Source of the DNA: Yponomeuta sedellus
Taxonomy: Eukaryota > Arthropoda > Insecta > Lepidoptera > Yponomeutidae
Assembly: GCA_934045075.1 (NCBI GenBank)
Contig: OW203722.1
Coordinates: forward strand, 12,489,396 to 12,553,395
Length of the DNA: 64,000 nt
Reading direction: 5' to 3'
Part shown: in pieces, positions 1-10,600 of the stretch
Layout: every line of letters starts with the position of its first letter
Position numbering within the stretch: position 1 is the first letter of the stretch
Notes under the pieces: model-generated
The model's database searches: none
Told to the model about the DNA's origin: nothing
Seen by the model: only the letters and a program-made list of their open reading frames with translations
Position numbers and translations under genes: made by a program

Positions 1-814
1 TTAAGGTGCTCTTACGGTTAATCTGGCTCCATCTCGCAGTTTTGTTCCCTTTGTTTCACATTTTGCGACCCTGAGAATACAGACTACAATTCATGTCTTT
101 TTTACGGCTCTTGGTAAAATTTAATTTTGTCTTGTGCCGGTTAAAGGCATAAAATGCGAGAAGAAAAAGTTTTGTGCGCTTAAGCGCTTAAGTGGCGTAT
201 TTATTAAAATGTATGTATTTAAATGCTTGTGTATTCATTGGTGCATCGCCAGTAATATAAGTCGATAGTATTAGGCTTATGTGCCCGAGAGTACAGTCCA
301 CAGCACATCATCCTTTAAAAATGTGCGTTCTAATAATTTACTGTACTCACTACATTGCAACTAAAATGTAAAGTTATATTTTGTTTCATTAGACTTTTTT
401 CGACATTCACTGTGTAATATATAAAGAGAAGATTCTACTAAAACACTTAAGAGGAGTCAGCGCCGGTTTATGGCAGATTTTCTTCTTATAGACCGACTCT
501 TAACTCCGCCGTTTTTTAGTGGAATCGTGTTTTTGTGCATGATTCCGCCAGTCTAACCGTAAACAAAACATTTTTAGAAATTGTTAAAATACGGAAAGCT
601 GTAATATCAGCCAGTGCTTTGGAATTTCTTGACTTTCATAGTATTTAAGTAAATAAATAATAAAATAAATAAATATTCATGGACATATTACACAGATCTC
701 GTTAGCCCTATATTAAGTACAACTAAATGACTTGTGTTATAGGTGCTAACTCGACGATAGATTTAACACAATAAATACATAGATAACATCCAAGACCCGA
801 GATAAACTAGAAAA

Positions 815-908
815 GTTCGTTTCCCGGTTTGACCCGGCCGGGGATCGAACCCGAGACCTTCGGTTTTACAGTCAGCGTGCCAAACCGCTGCGCCACCAAG
901 CTCGTCAT
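815..908 (-). mobile_element. tRNA-derived SINE head
   Basis: Read on the minus strand, this piece has a Pol III A-box-like segment (TGGCGCAGCGG) followed by a B-box (GGTTCGATCCC) at tRNA spacing. That is typical of a tRNA-derived SINE head. No full tRNA cloverleaf was established, so it is not called a tRNA gene. Confidence 0.6.
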
Positions 909-2004
909 AATTAAAAAAGCTTTCATCCAGACAAATGCTGAATAAAATTAAATACACTTAGTATCCATCTATGCATTCTTGCGTATGTGAGGTTATATCA
1001 AGTATCTCCTTTATCTTTCACTTGTTTACACGGTAGATCGATCAAGCACATGATCAAAGGAGCAAATACAGGAACGTCGAGGCCCACGTTTTATTTGTGA
1101 AAGCTAATCTGATCACACAGAGTGATGCACAGTGGATGCTCGCTCGTGTTCCCGGCTAGTGGGAAGCTGCAGGTGATAGTCGTTCATTACGCATGCTCCA
1201 CGGGCTAAGGTCCTGGTCTCCGCTTCCATGCACAGGAGGGGCGTTACGCACTTGTCTCGTCTCCTGTCTCCGATTTGCCTGTCGTGCGCTATACCTCTTG
1301 AGTACCTACCTGCGACACTTGTCTTTTCGGAGAAACGATTTCGTAGAGGGTGCTGCGAAACCAATCTCTTGCGAGTTCTAAATTGAAACTAAACTCAAGG
1401 GAGGCTTTGAAAAGCGCCCCCGTTTTACCTGAAATAAATGTTGCTGGAAGGCGCATTGAATAACTTTCATCCTCATTTCATTTAAGAGTCTTCGAGGTGT
1501 AGATTCTTCCACGCGTTTCGGTCACAGCTAGTTTCTTCACCGCCTGGTACCTACGGAACTAAAAATTAACTTATGATTTTGTAATCTCACCATAAATCAA
1601 TAATCTAATAAAAAGAAGTAATGGGAAGGACTGAAGATTTGGTAGATACTTTTTTAATCGGAAATGTATCTAATGTCGACTGCATATTAAACTTCACATT
1701 TCAGTTGGAAAGACTTTCACTTTTTATTACAAAAGGTTCATGTGTTGTCGACTGTTACATCGTACACTGTAAAGGTTGACTTGCGGACGATGTTCTACAC
1801 ATCCACCGAATGCCCCGTTGACAGGGCGAACTTCTAACACAAAGTTATTGTTGTGGAATCTATTTGGGTATTAAGTGTTATTGGCAATATCTTCACATCA
1901 GATTTGCATACGTCTGAGCCGTTATCTTTACACTCAGGACGAACTCTACATCTGTTTGCCTCTTATTCAGACGAGTGTATTCTTCATGCTTACTAGGAAA
2001 ACCG

Positions 2005-2205
2005 CGGCTTGGTTGGCTCCGCACGTAGTGACTAGTCTTTCCTGTGGGCTAGGCCGACTAAGCTGTCAGGATGGTATAGGTGCTGGGCAAGCCTACACCA
2101 TCTGAAACCATGTCCCAGGCACTATAGCATCCGAGTGGTTCCTTCACACATCTAGTGTGAGTATACCACTGGACGCTGTATAAATCATCTCATTACGTAC
2201 ATGCA
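2005..2205 (+). repeat. SINE-family body fragment (family S1)
   Basis: About 200 bp match, in reverse complement, the body of the SINE-like repeat at 55135-55345, and partly the one at 33165-33260. The shared text runs around GTCAGGATGGTATAGGTGCT and ends near the motif for ATCATCTCATTACG. The tRNA-like head seen at 55436-55506 is missing here, so this copy is truncated. Confidence 0.6.
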
Positions 2206-2683
2206 GAGGCCAATGTACTTTTCGCAAGTAAACGGACTGTCTTACATTTTTCTTTTTGTTTTGTTTGCACGCAAACAGTTTCGCGTAAGTATTATGACTA
2301 AACTAAACTTTCTTCGGCAGCCACTAAAATTGCACCGTGTAAGCAGGCCGACAACAAACTCGGCTCTTTATTTCTAAAGCAACATGCTTCAGCACTCCAC
2401 GTCGTCAGCCATTACCGCAAGGAAAGCTCCAGGAGAACACTGCGGGTAACCATAACCTGAAACCGAGCTGTTTACGACTCTACTAATTTTTGCTTCTGTT
2501 TCGGACAAGTTCCTAAGAGTACTTAGTGAAGCAAAAGTGAAATATTGTCTGTTTGTTACTCTAATGGTGCTGACACATAAAGCGTTAAAATCCCGGAATT
2601 GAGCTTCCTTCGCTTAAGTGTAGAGAAAATTTCAGGAAAAGTTCAGGACAGCTCTAAATAGGGGACTTTTCCCAAATACATTT

Positions 2684-2873
2684 TGTTAATATATTTGTAA
2701 AGGAAGACTGTAAAATCATATTAATTATTTATTTACAACAAATTCACAAGAACATAGCAAACTGACAAGGCATATCGAAGTATTCTACAATTTGATAGAT
2801 GTCTAATATAAAACCATAAAGAAAGAAAGCTGCCAATATAAATCTTCATTGAATATACAAACTCAAACTAACA
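2684..2873 (-). repeat. 3' LTR of the copia element
   Basis: This 190-bp terminal repeat is identical by eye to 6883-7072. On the minus strand a short purine run (AGGAGG, about 2874-2880) lies just upstream of it and could be the polypurine tract that primes plus-strand synthesis. Confidence 0.93.
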
Positions 2874-2927
2874 CGCCTCCTAAGATTTATATTGCAGTAA
2901 TGGATACGTTATATAAAAGTAAAGTTA

Positions 2928-5900
2928 CTATAATATGTTCAACAGTTGTCTCATCTTCAAAAACTTTATATTTCCTAAGGACTTAGTGAGGATGTCAGCG
3001 ACGTTGTCCTCTGAATTCACTTTAACGACATCTATAACTCCTTTCTTAAAACATTCATGAACATAGTGGTAATGTACTTCTATGTATTTTGAATTCTTTG
3101 TAAAATTGCCATACTTGGCGAGAACAACTGCTCCTGAATTATCCTCATAAACCTTAACAGAATCATTAAACTCTATAAACATATCATTAAGAATACTACG
3201 CAATAAACATATTTCAGTTACTGCATCTGACAATGCAACATATTCAGCAAATGTCGAAGACTTTGTTACGCTACTTTGTTTCTTTGACTTCCAATATATG
3301 ACATTGCCGAATAATCTAATTATATAACCAGTTGTAGACTTTCTATCTACAATATCTCCGGCCCAGTCGGCATCAACGTAACAGTCCATCACGTTAGCTT
3401 CTAAATTTTGTCGGTAAGTGAGCTTAAGGCTCTTTGTGAAATATAAATATTTCAAAACACGTAATGCATAGTTAAAATGCGATTCATTGTAACAATTCTG
3501 AAACCTACTTAAGTAATTGACGCAATAAGCTATGTCTGGTCGGCTACCAGAACTTATGTACAACAATGCTCCTATCAGATTTCTATATTTGACGTCCTCA
3601 TTAAGTTCACTTTTCTCAAGTTTCGCATTAATTTCCATCGGTGTTTTGTAAAGTTTTGAATTTTCAATTTTATATTTTTTGGCTAACGAATCAACATATT
3701 TTTCCTGATTTAAGGTCAAAATGTTTGCTTTTGCATAATCATATTCAACATCAATCCCTATATAATTTTTAACTTTTCCCATGTCCTTCATTTTAAAGTG
3801 ATTACCTAATTTTGTTTTCATTGCAGTAATCTTTTGTTTATCTTTGCAAGCAATCAGTAGGTCATCCACGTAAACTAGTATATAAATTGGACAATTTTCT
3901 ACATTTTTAACATAAAGACAATAGTCGTATTTGCTTCTTCTAAAACCAATAGTCGTCACAAAATCATTGAAACATTCGTACCAAGCTCGCGGGCTTTCTT
4001 TTAAACCATATAAAGATTTAAATAATTTGTACACTCTATCAGTATTATCTTCATAACCAAGAGGCTGTTTGACATATACTTCTGATAACACTTTGCCGTT
4101 TAAAAACGCTGTCTCTACATCCATTTGATGTATACTTAATTGGAATTGACAACAATATGACAGAAGTAGTTTTAAAGTTTGCATACTAGCTACTGGTGAA
4201 TAGGTGTCATCAACATTGTCCGTTTGTTGAAAACCTCTAACCACTAACCTGGCTTTATAGAGCTCTGCAGATTTCTTCTTGTATACCCATTTAACATCAA
4301 GTACCTTTTTATCCTGTGGTGCACTCACTAGCGTCCAAGTATTGTTCTTCACCAGACTATTCATCTGACTATTCATCTCTCGATCCATTGCTTCTTTCCA
4401 TTGATCGGCCTCATCACTTGTAGTCGCCTCCTGAAATGTATCTGGAATCATGGCGTCACAGTAATTAACACTTATACAGTAGTAGCTGAACTCTTCATCA
4501 AATCGAACTGGTGGTTTGATCTGTCTCTTAGACTTTCTCATTTCATTATTTATTTTATCTTCATTATTATTAATTTCAGGTGCAATTTCATATACACTTT
4601 CGTTATTCTGTTCTTCTTCCGTAGCGATCTCATCAGCTCTAGTATCAGTACCAGTTTCTTCATCTTCATTTTCAAATGCTATAAGCTTAATATCATTTTC
4701 AATTATATCCACGTGTCTTGCCACAACTATTTTATTATTGATGAGTACTCTGTATCCGACATCTGTATATCCTAACAGAATGCCCATTTCTGCCTTTTTA
4801 TCCCACTTTGAATTCCTTCTTACTTCAGGTACTCTAACATATACTTTACTGCCATACATTCTCAAATATTTTGCTGACGGTTTCTTCTGAAAGAAAATTT
4901 CATACGGTGTCTTCTTTTCTGGCGTATTAGTCATTATTCGATTTTTTAAATAAGCAGCCGTTTTTAAAGCCTCTGGCCAAAAACGTCTATCTACTTTTGC
5001 TTCCGCTAAAAGGCATCGTGCCATATCCATTATCGATCTGTTGTATCTCTCAGCTGTGCCATTTAATTCATGTACATATGCCGGGCATGGTTTAATCATT
5101 ATTCCTTTTTGTCTCGCAAATCTTAGTATACGATGGTTTATATATTCCTTTCCATTATCACATCTCAATTCTTTTATTACTTTGCCCGTCATGTTTTGCA
5201 ATTCATTTACATACTCCTCAAAGCATTCATAAACTTGATCCTTAGACTGGATGCAACAAACTCTCGCTAACTTACTATAATCATCTATAAATGTCAAGAA
5301 GTATTTTTCTCCTGCATGTCCTGTTGTTCTGTGCGGCCCATTAATATCAGTGTGTACAATTTCCAGTATATCTTCTGCTTTAGTTCTATTATTCTCAAAT
5401 GGTAAGTTGTGCATCTTGTTTTCAATACATATAGCACATTTCATGTAATCTTCTTCTAATTCTTGTGGCATTTCTTCTACGAGTTGTTTTTTGCACATAA
5501 AGTCAAGATAGTTAAAATTTACATGCCCAAATATTCTGTGAAGTCTTTCTTTGTTCGTCATTTTACTGTTTACCGCATTCGCGTTAATTTCTTTCGAAAC
5601 AAAACTCGTTATCTTAAATAGTCTTTCATCCTTTTTCGCAATTGCTATCAATTCATTATTAGAGTTGTAAATCTTCGTTAAATATCCTTTAGAAATTATT
5701 GTATGTTCATCCGTAATCTTTGAGTAGCTCAATAAGTTTGCTTTCATTTCCTTTACATAGAATACGTTATTTATTTCTACTTTACTTTTATTTGCATAGA
5801 CCGGGAAGTAAGTTGTAATAGTTCCAACCTTAGTCGCTTTCAGTATTCTTCCGTCTCCAACTTTCACATTTATTGGTTCCTTTAATGTTACAAATTTATC

Positions 5901-6863
5901 GAAATATTCATCCGTATTAATTATATGATCAGTACATCCACTGTCAAGTAACCAATTTATTTGTCCCGGTTTTACTTTAACTTCGTCTTTTGTAGTCGTC
6001 GAATTATTTACAATTGATGTGTGAAAGCTGTTTCTGCCATAATCATTGCTATTATTTCTATAACCACCATTTCCTCTGCCTCTATTTTGTCCAAAATTAT
6101 AGCGGCCAGGTCCACGACCACGATTTGGACCTTGACGTCCGCGTCCACGACCACGGTTTCCGTGCCAACAGTCTCTTTTCACGTGTCCAGGTTTTCCACA
6201 AGTAAAACAAGTCGGTTTGTTCTCAACATTTGCTTTAAACGCGTTTGATTTATCCGGTATATCTTCCTCTTTCTTAATTATATTTTTCATACGAATTTTG
6301 GTTTTCAAGTATTCAACTGTCCTTTCTGTTTCCGGTAATACGTCTATTAAATCTCCAATATAACTATATTCTCCTGGTAATGCTTTTAGCATATAATTTA
6401 ATTTTTCGCTTTCTGTCATTATAGCGCCTGCCTTTTTTAAATCGTTGACACATCGTTCGAATTCATCAAAAAATATGTTGATATCTGAATATTTTGCTAA
6501 CTTAATATTCTCTAAATTGCTTCTACATACGATTTGTAGCGCTGTGGATTGTTTTAAATACATTTCGTCGAACTTCAAAATTATTTTGTACGTTGAGTCT
6601 AAGTCGCTGATATATTCTAGCTGCTGATTCGTAATCGCGCTGTATATATAGTTTGTCGCTTGAATATCCATCTCATACCATGATGCCTCATCATCACTTT
6701 CCATTTTTAATCGTATAGCAACATCTTTACATTTTTTGAATTGAAGAAATTTCATCAAACGAATTTTCCAATTCGAATAATCTGTCCCGTCAAAAATTGG
6801 AATTACGATATTATTCATGTTTAGCAATTTTATCCACTTACTTGGTTTTCCCCATGTTTTCAC
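2928..6863 (-). CDS. Copia-type Gag-Pol polyprotein (1311 aa)
   Basis: One intact frame encodes all retrotransposon functions. The order is Gag with a CCHC zinc knuckle (residues 219-232, CFTCGKPGHVKRDC) followed by an Arg/Gly-rich stretch (about 235-270). Next is the aspartic protease (DSG at 307-309), then integrase with an H442/H447/C476/C479 zinc site and catalytic D506, D569 and E605, giving DD35E spacing. Reverse transcriptase follows with YVDD at 998-1001. RNase H carries D1164, E1207 and D1241. Integrase before reverse transcriptase is the defining copia order. There is no frameshift between Gag and Pol, as is common in insect copia elements. An alternative start is Met16, which begins the usual Gag-like text. 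The protein appears functional. Confidence 0.95.
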   Translation of the reverse strand: MKTWGKPSKWIKLLNMNNIVIPIFDGTDYSNWKIRLMKFLQFKKCKDVAIRLKMESDDEASWYEMDIQATNYIYSAITNQQLEYISDLDSTYKIILKFDEMYLKQSTALQIVCRSNLENIKLAKYSDINIFFDEFERCVNDLKKAGAIMTESEKLNYMLKALPGEYSYIGDLIDVLPETERTVEYLKTKIRMKNIIKKEEDIPDKSNAFKANVENKPTCFTCGKPGHVKRDCWHGNRGRGRGRQGPNRGRGPGRYNFGQNRGRGNGGYRNNSNDYGRNSFHTSIVNNSTTTKDEVKVKPGQINWLLDSGCTDHIINTDEYFDKFVTLKEPINVKVGDGRILKATKVGTITTYFPVYANKSKVEINNVFYVKEMKANLLSYSKITDEHTIISKGYLTKIYNSNNELIAIAKKDERLFKITSFVSKEINANAVNSKMTNKERLHRIFGHVNFNYLDFMCKKQLVEEMPQELEEDYMKCAICIENKMHNLPFENNRTKAEDILEIVHTDINGPHRTTGHAGEKYFLTFIDDYSKLARVCCIQSKDQVYECFEEYVNELQNMTGKVIKELRCDNGKEYINHRILRFARQKGIMIKPCPAYVHELNGTAERYNRSIMDMARCLLAEAKVDRRFWPEALKTAAYLKNRIMTNTPEKKTPYEIFFQKKPSAKYLRMYGSKVYVRVPEVRRNSKWDKKAEMGILLGYTDVGYRVLINNKIVVARHVDIIENDIKLIAFENEDEETGTDTRADEIATEEEQNNESVYEIAPEINNNEDKINNEMRKSKRQIKPPVRFDEEFSYYCISVNYCDAMIPDTFQEATTSDEADQWKEAMDREMNSQMNSLVKNNTWTLVSAPQDKKVLDVKWVYKKKSAELYKARLVVRGFQQTDNVDDTYSPVASMQTLKLLLSYCCQFQLSIHQMDVETAFLNGKVLSEVYVKQPLGYEDNTDRVYKLFKSLYGLKESPRAWYECFNDFVTTIGFRRSKYDYCLYVKNVENCPIYILVYVDDLLIACKDKQKITAMKTKLGNHFKMKDMGKVKNYIGIDVEYDYAKANILTLNQEKYVDSLAKKYKIENSKLYKTPMEINAKLEKSELNEDVKYRNLIGALLYISSGSRPDIAYCVNYLSRFQNCYNESHFNYALRVLKYLYFTKSLKLTYRQNLEANVMDCYVDADWAGDIVDRKSTTGYIIRLFGNVIYWKSKKQSSVTKSSTFAEYVALSDAVTEICLLRSILNDMFIEFNDSVKVYEDNSGAVVLAKYGNFTKNSKYIEVHYHYVHECFKKGVIDVVKVNSEDNVADILTKSLGNIKFLKMRQLLNIL

Positions 6864-6869
6864 ACCGAA

Positions 6870-6882
6870 CGATCTGCTACCA
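6870..6882 (-). other. Putative tRNA primer binding site of the copia element
   Basis: Directly inside the 5' LTR the minus strand reads TGGTAGCAGATCG. Its first eight bases are complementary to the ...TGCTACCA 3' end expected of an initiator-methionine tRNA, the usual type of primer for copia elements. The match fails after eight bases, so the primer identity is an inference. Confidence 0.5.
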
Positions 6883-7072
6883 TGTTAATATATTTGTAAA
6901 GGAAGACTGTAAAATCATATTAATTATTTATTTACAACAAATTCACAAGAACATAGCAAACTGACAAGGCATATCGAAGTATTCTACAATTTGATAGATG
7001 TCTAATATAAAACCATAAAGAAAGAAAGCTGCCAATATAAATCTTCATTGAATATACAAACTCAAACTAACA
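6883..7072 (-). repeat. 5' LTR of the copia element
   Basis: This 190-bp LTR is upstream in the element's own direction and should carry the element's promoter. It begins TGTTA, ends TAACA, and abuts the right-hand CATTT target duplication. It ends about 567 bp before the start codon of gene A, with transcription pointing away from that gene. Confidence 0.93.
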
Positions 7073-7639
7073 CATTTATTTTTATATAGAAGTTCTTAGT
7101 GGGAGACAGATCACTATCTCTTTTGAGGGTCACCGCTTTTGGCAGATTAATGCAAGAAAAGTCTGAGAAAAGTATTGTCAAGTTGTCGTGAAGTTGTCAA
7201 CCTGAATTGTGAATATTTGTGACTTCCTAGCTTTCACGTGGTTTTCAACTGTGGTTTTCACATGGGTTTTACACTTTTGCTTCCACACCGAGTAATCAAC
7301 TGTGGTAGTCAACAGGGATAACACTTTACTTATCTATTATACAAATAAGGTTAATCGTGTATTTCAGTTCGTTATGTTACTAAGTGCAAGTAAATCCGTT
7401 TGAAGGTTCGTGAATTCCACTAAGTAAATATCTACATTGCTGATACTTTTCAGGTACCTATAGTTGGCGACTTATTATGCTTGAAGCGAGTAGCTATCCT
7501 TCTGTCTCTTCAGATTTATCAAAAAATTACAACACAGACGGAAATCCAAATAGGTAATTACTCAATGAACTTCTCAATTCAGGAACCGGCGTTGGGGTTT
7601 TTGGTGAACAACGTTGGGGCAAGTATAGAGAAAACAACT
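7073..7639 (+). other. Upstream region of gene A
   Basis: The stretch between the copia insertion and the chosen start of gene A should contain its 5' UTR and part of its promoter. The frame containing Met at 7640 is open from 7481, so an N-terminal extension of up to 53 residues cannot be excluded. Paralogs B and C both start with a short acidic leader, which favours 7640. I see no clear TATA box. Confidence 0.4.
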
Positions 7640-10600
7640 ATGGATGAAGAGGATGATGAAGAGTTCGGTTTCGGAGGCCTATATGAAGATGGGCACTGGG
7701 TGTGGGACGAGAAAGAAAAGGGTCTCATGTTTATAAGGTTGTATGTTTTTAATTTTGGATAATTATTTTAGGTAGGTATGTAGGTACCTACAACCATTTT
7801 CGGCTTTTTAAAAGCGGCTCTTGGGGCTTCTTCTTTCAAAGATTTTTTACAGGAACTATTTGCCTCAAGTTTTCATAACGATTATGTTTTTGGCTACAGC
7901 GATCTACCGCCAGTGATTATTGAAGCTATCACAATTTCGACAAAAGCACCAACTGGCACAATAGAGTTTCGAGATGACATTGATTTAATCGAGCAGGCGA
8001 GTTCAAGTTAATTCAATGACAGAGTTTTGCTGTGCTATAAATGACCAATAGTACAGCGTTAAACCTAGACTGGTTATTTACCTATTTTTCAGATACTGGC
8101 TGTGCATGTATCTTCGTTCGCGTGGGATTAGGAAAAAAGTAGCCTGTAACATTTATAAGAGTGCAATCTACCTATATACAGTCTGTTAGCTTTTAGAATT
8201 AACCTCGGGGTCTAGAGTAAGCTTCGGTTTTCGCCGAAAGCACACGAGTGTAATACTACTTCCTGCTCTATACAAAACTTTTCTTCACCATTTATATTTG
8301 ATTTCGAAATTAAGTGTCATATTAGTTCCGATATTTCTTTATAATAGGTACTAATATATCTGATTCTATCCGATAGTAATAGTATTCTAAAAGCTAACAG
8401 ACTATACCAAAATTGTTCTTCTGTTTAGGCGTGAAAACGTAACAAACACGTTTGTTACGACTTTCAGCGTCTCCTAATAAGGAGACCCTGAAAGTCAACA
8501 TTGTAGTTCTTATTTATTCGGAAGTTTACAGTCCCAGCATGTTTCAGCAGTGATTACCTATCTAGGTAAGAAATATTAACTCTAGTTATTGTCATAAACA
8601 GATACGATTTCGCCGGCGATATCAAAGAAAACTAAGGCAAGGGCAGCCTGATATTATAACGTTGCAAGTAAGTCTGTTAGATTGCTTATTTTATTAATTT
8701 TTGACTGGTTTACGATGGACGGGGAAAATGGTTTGCTAAACAGTCTACAAAGGAAAACTTGAACAAATTTTTTTTTTAATAGATTATCGGAGAGGCAATA
8801 AACGTGGTATTTTTTCTTTTTAATGCCTTTGTATGCATGAAGCGATTATGAATATTCGGGGTATCTCGTAATAGTATATTTCATTATAAGTGCGGAAAGG
8901 CTGTCATTGCAAAGAGTTCCGACAAATGTCTACCCGAGCCGAAGCGCAGCCGAAGGCGAGGGTTGACAGTCGGAACAAGTTGCAATGACGGTTCCGCACG
9001 TGTACTGAACGACTATTTTTAATACAGTTGCGAAAAAAATAAGCAATTTAATAAAGAAAAAATATTTGGAAAATGGCGCCAACCGTAAAAAAATATAAGC
9101 AGAGATTTTTTTTCTTCACCCCTTCTAGTAGGCAAAGGGAACTATGCCCATTGCCCATACAGCCAAGTCTTCAGTAGAATTTTTTTATTGATATGAAATG
9201 GAAATGAAATGAAATGAAACCTAACTTAACTCATTCAATCAAATCATTTAATCTGATATTGAAACAAATTAGTAGCTCATAAAAACTTCTATGATTTTAT
9301 TTAGTACAATTTTACTTAGTGGTTGGTTTTTCTTTTTAATAGACATTATTTTGACAGTTGGGAAAGAAAACGCACGAGTGCGGGAAAGGTAAAAAAAAAG
9401 CTAGGGATGTGACTTTGTGTATGAAAAATAGATTAAAAAATAATCGATTAAAGTGCAGGACAAAAATATCAATTCTAAAAAAATCGATTATTATGTAAAA
9501 ATAATCGATTTTTTAAAAGTAATCGATTTTTTTGTTGGCAGATAAAAGAAAATATCATAATTAGTTCGTTAATCGTACTTATTCTTTGAAAATAACTCTT
9601 TGGGGCAATATTTACATTTATATCAAAATATTGGCGCCAAGTACTCTTTGGCACTCTGTTTGTCGACATTGTTCTTTTTTTGACTAAACTAAACTACTCT
9701 TTATCCGTACTTTATCACTTTGCAAACTTTTCTCAAAAAATCTGGCACCGAAAGTTATATTTTTCTTTTCTTTGGTGAAAAAAGAAAAGAACGATTTTTT
9801 TAAATGTACCATATCTGTCTACGTTGTTGTTGTCAACATATTACTCAGTACATTTACTATTCAACATAGACAGTACGTTGTATAAAGGAATAGAGTGCGA
9901 CTATCTATCGGTAAAACAGTGTCTACTACGGCAGGCGCCATCTAGCAATTATTTTGTTACTATAGTTGGCCATACCACTATAGTAACGCCATCTACAAAA
10001 ACATATGTAAATCACTTCGAAATCATGTACACACAAATAAGGATGATGATAGGATGAATCCATAGATACTTACACGCTAGATGGCGATACAATAAAATAT
10101 ATTTTTAGTTAATCGATTTTATTGGATGTAAAAATCAATTATTATAAATCGATTATTTCTAAATAATAATCGATTTTTCTTATAATCGATTATTTTATCA
10201 CGTCCCTAAAAAAAGCACGAGTGTGTAATAGCCCACATCCCCGCACGCTATACGTCCCTGTAATACGCCACTTTTTGAGCAACTGTATTAAAATAGAAAA
10301 AATATTAAATAATATAAAAATAGTACATTATGATATAAGTGCAGTAAGTTGAAAATTACAGCCGACTCGATATTACTAGCCCGAGCCATCGGCGAGGGCT
10401 ATAAGGAAGCAGAGGCTGTAATTTTCAAAGCGCACGTATGTCATACGACGTTTTATAACATATTTACGAGGAAATTAATAAAACACTGACTTTGTTATCA
10501 TCACTACTTGACGACATTTTCAAATAAAAACTATACATCGAAAAGAAAAAGCGCGCGGATTTATTTTTACTTGTCCACAAATAAGCGATGAGCGCGCATC

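Larger units (their letters stand above)
1..2678. other. Intergenic flank with no supported gene
   Basis: I see no coding region here. Short ORFs near 763-957, 1113-1381 and 1875-2105 have no recognisable domain and no exon partners. A short inverted pair (about 428-455 and 510-535, arms like GATTCYACTAAAA) looks like a roughly 110-bp MITE. The SINE-like pieces are listed separately. Confidence 0.5.
2684..7072 (-). mobile_element. Complete Ty1/copia LTR retrotransposon
   Basis: This is a 4.39-kb element on the minus strand. It is bounded by two 190-bp direct LTRs (2684-2873 and 6883-7072) that look identical base for base. Each begins TGTTA and ends TAACA. The bases CATTT occur immediately outside both ends (2679-2683 and 7073-7077) and form a 5-bp target site duplication. 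The interior holds one uninterrupted Gag-Pol frame. Identical LTRs imply a very recent insertion, because the two LTRs are copied from one template when the element integrates. It lies between an empty left flank and gene A, whose start codon is at 7640. Confidence 0.95.

Noticed and set aside
4401..6627. Plus-strand ORFs of 60-124 codons across the copia element
   Set aside because: They are antisense shadows of the Gag-Pol frame.
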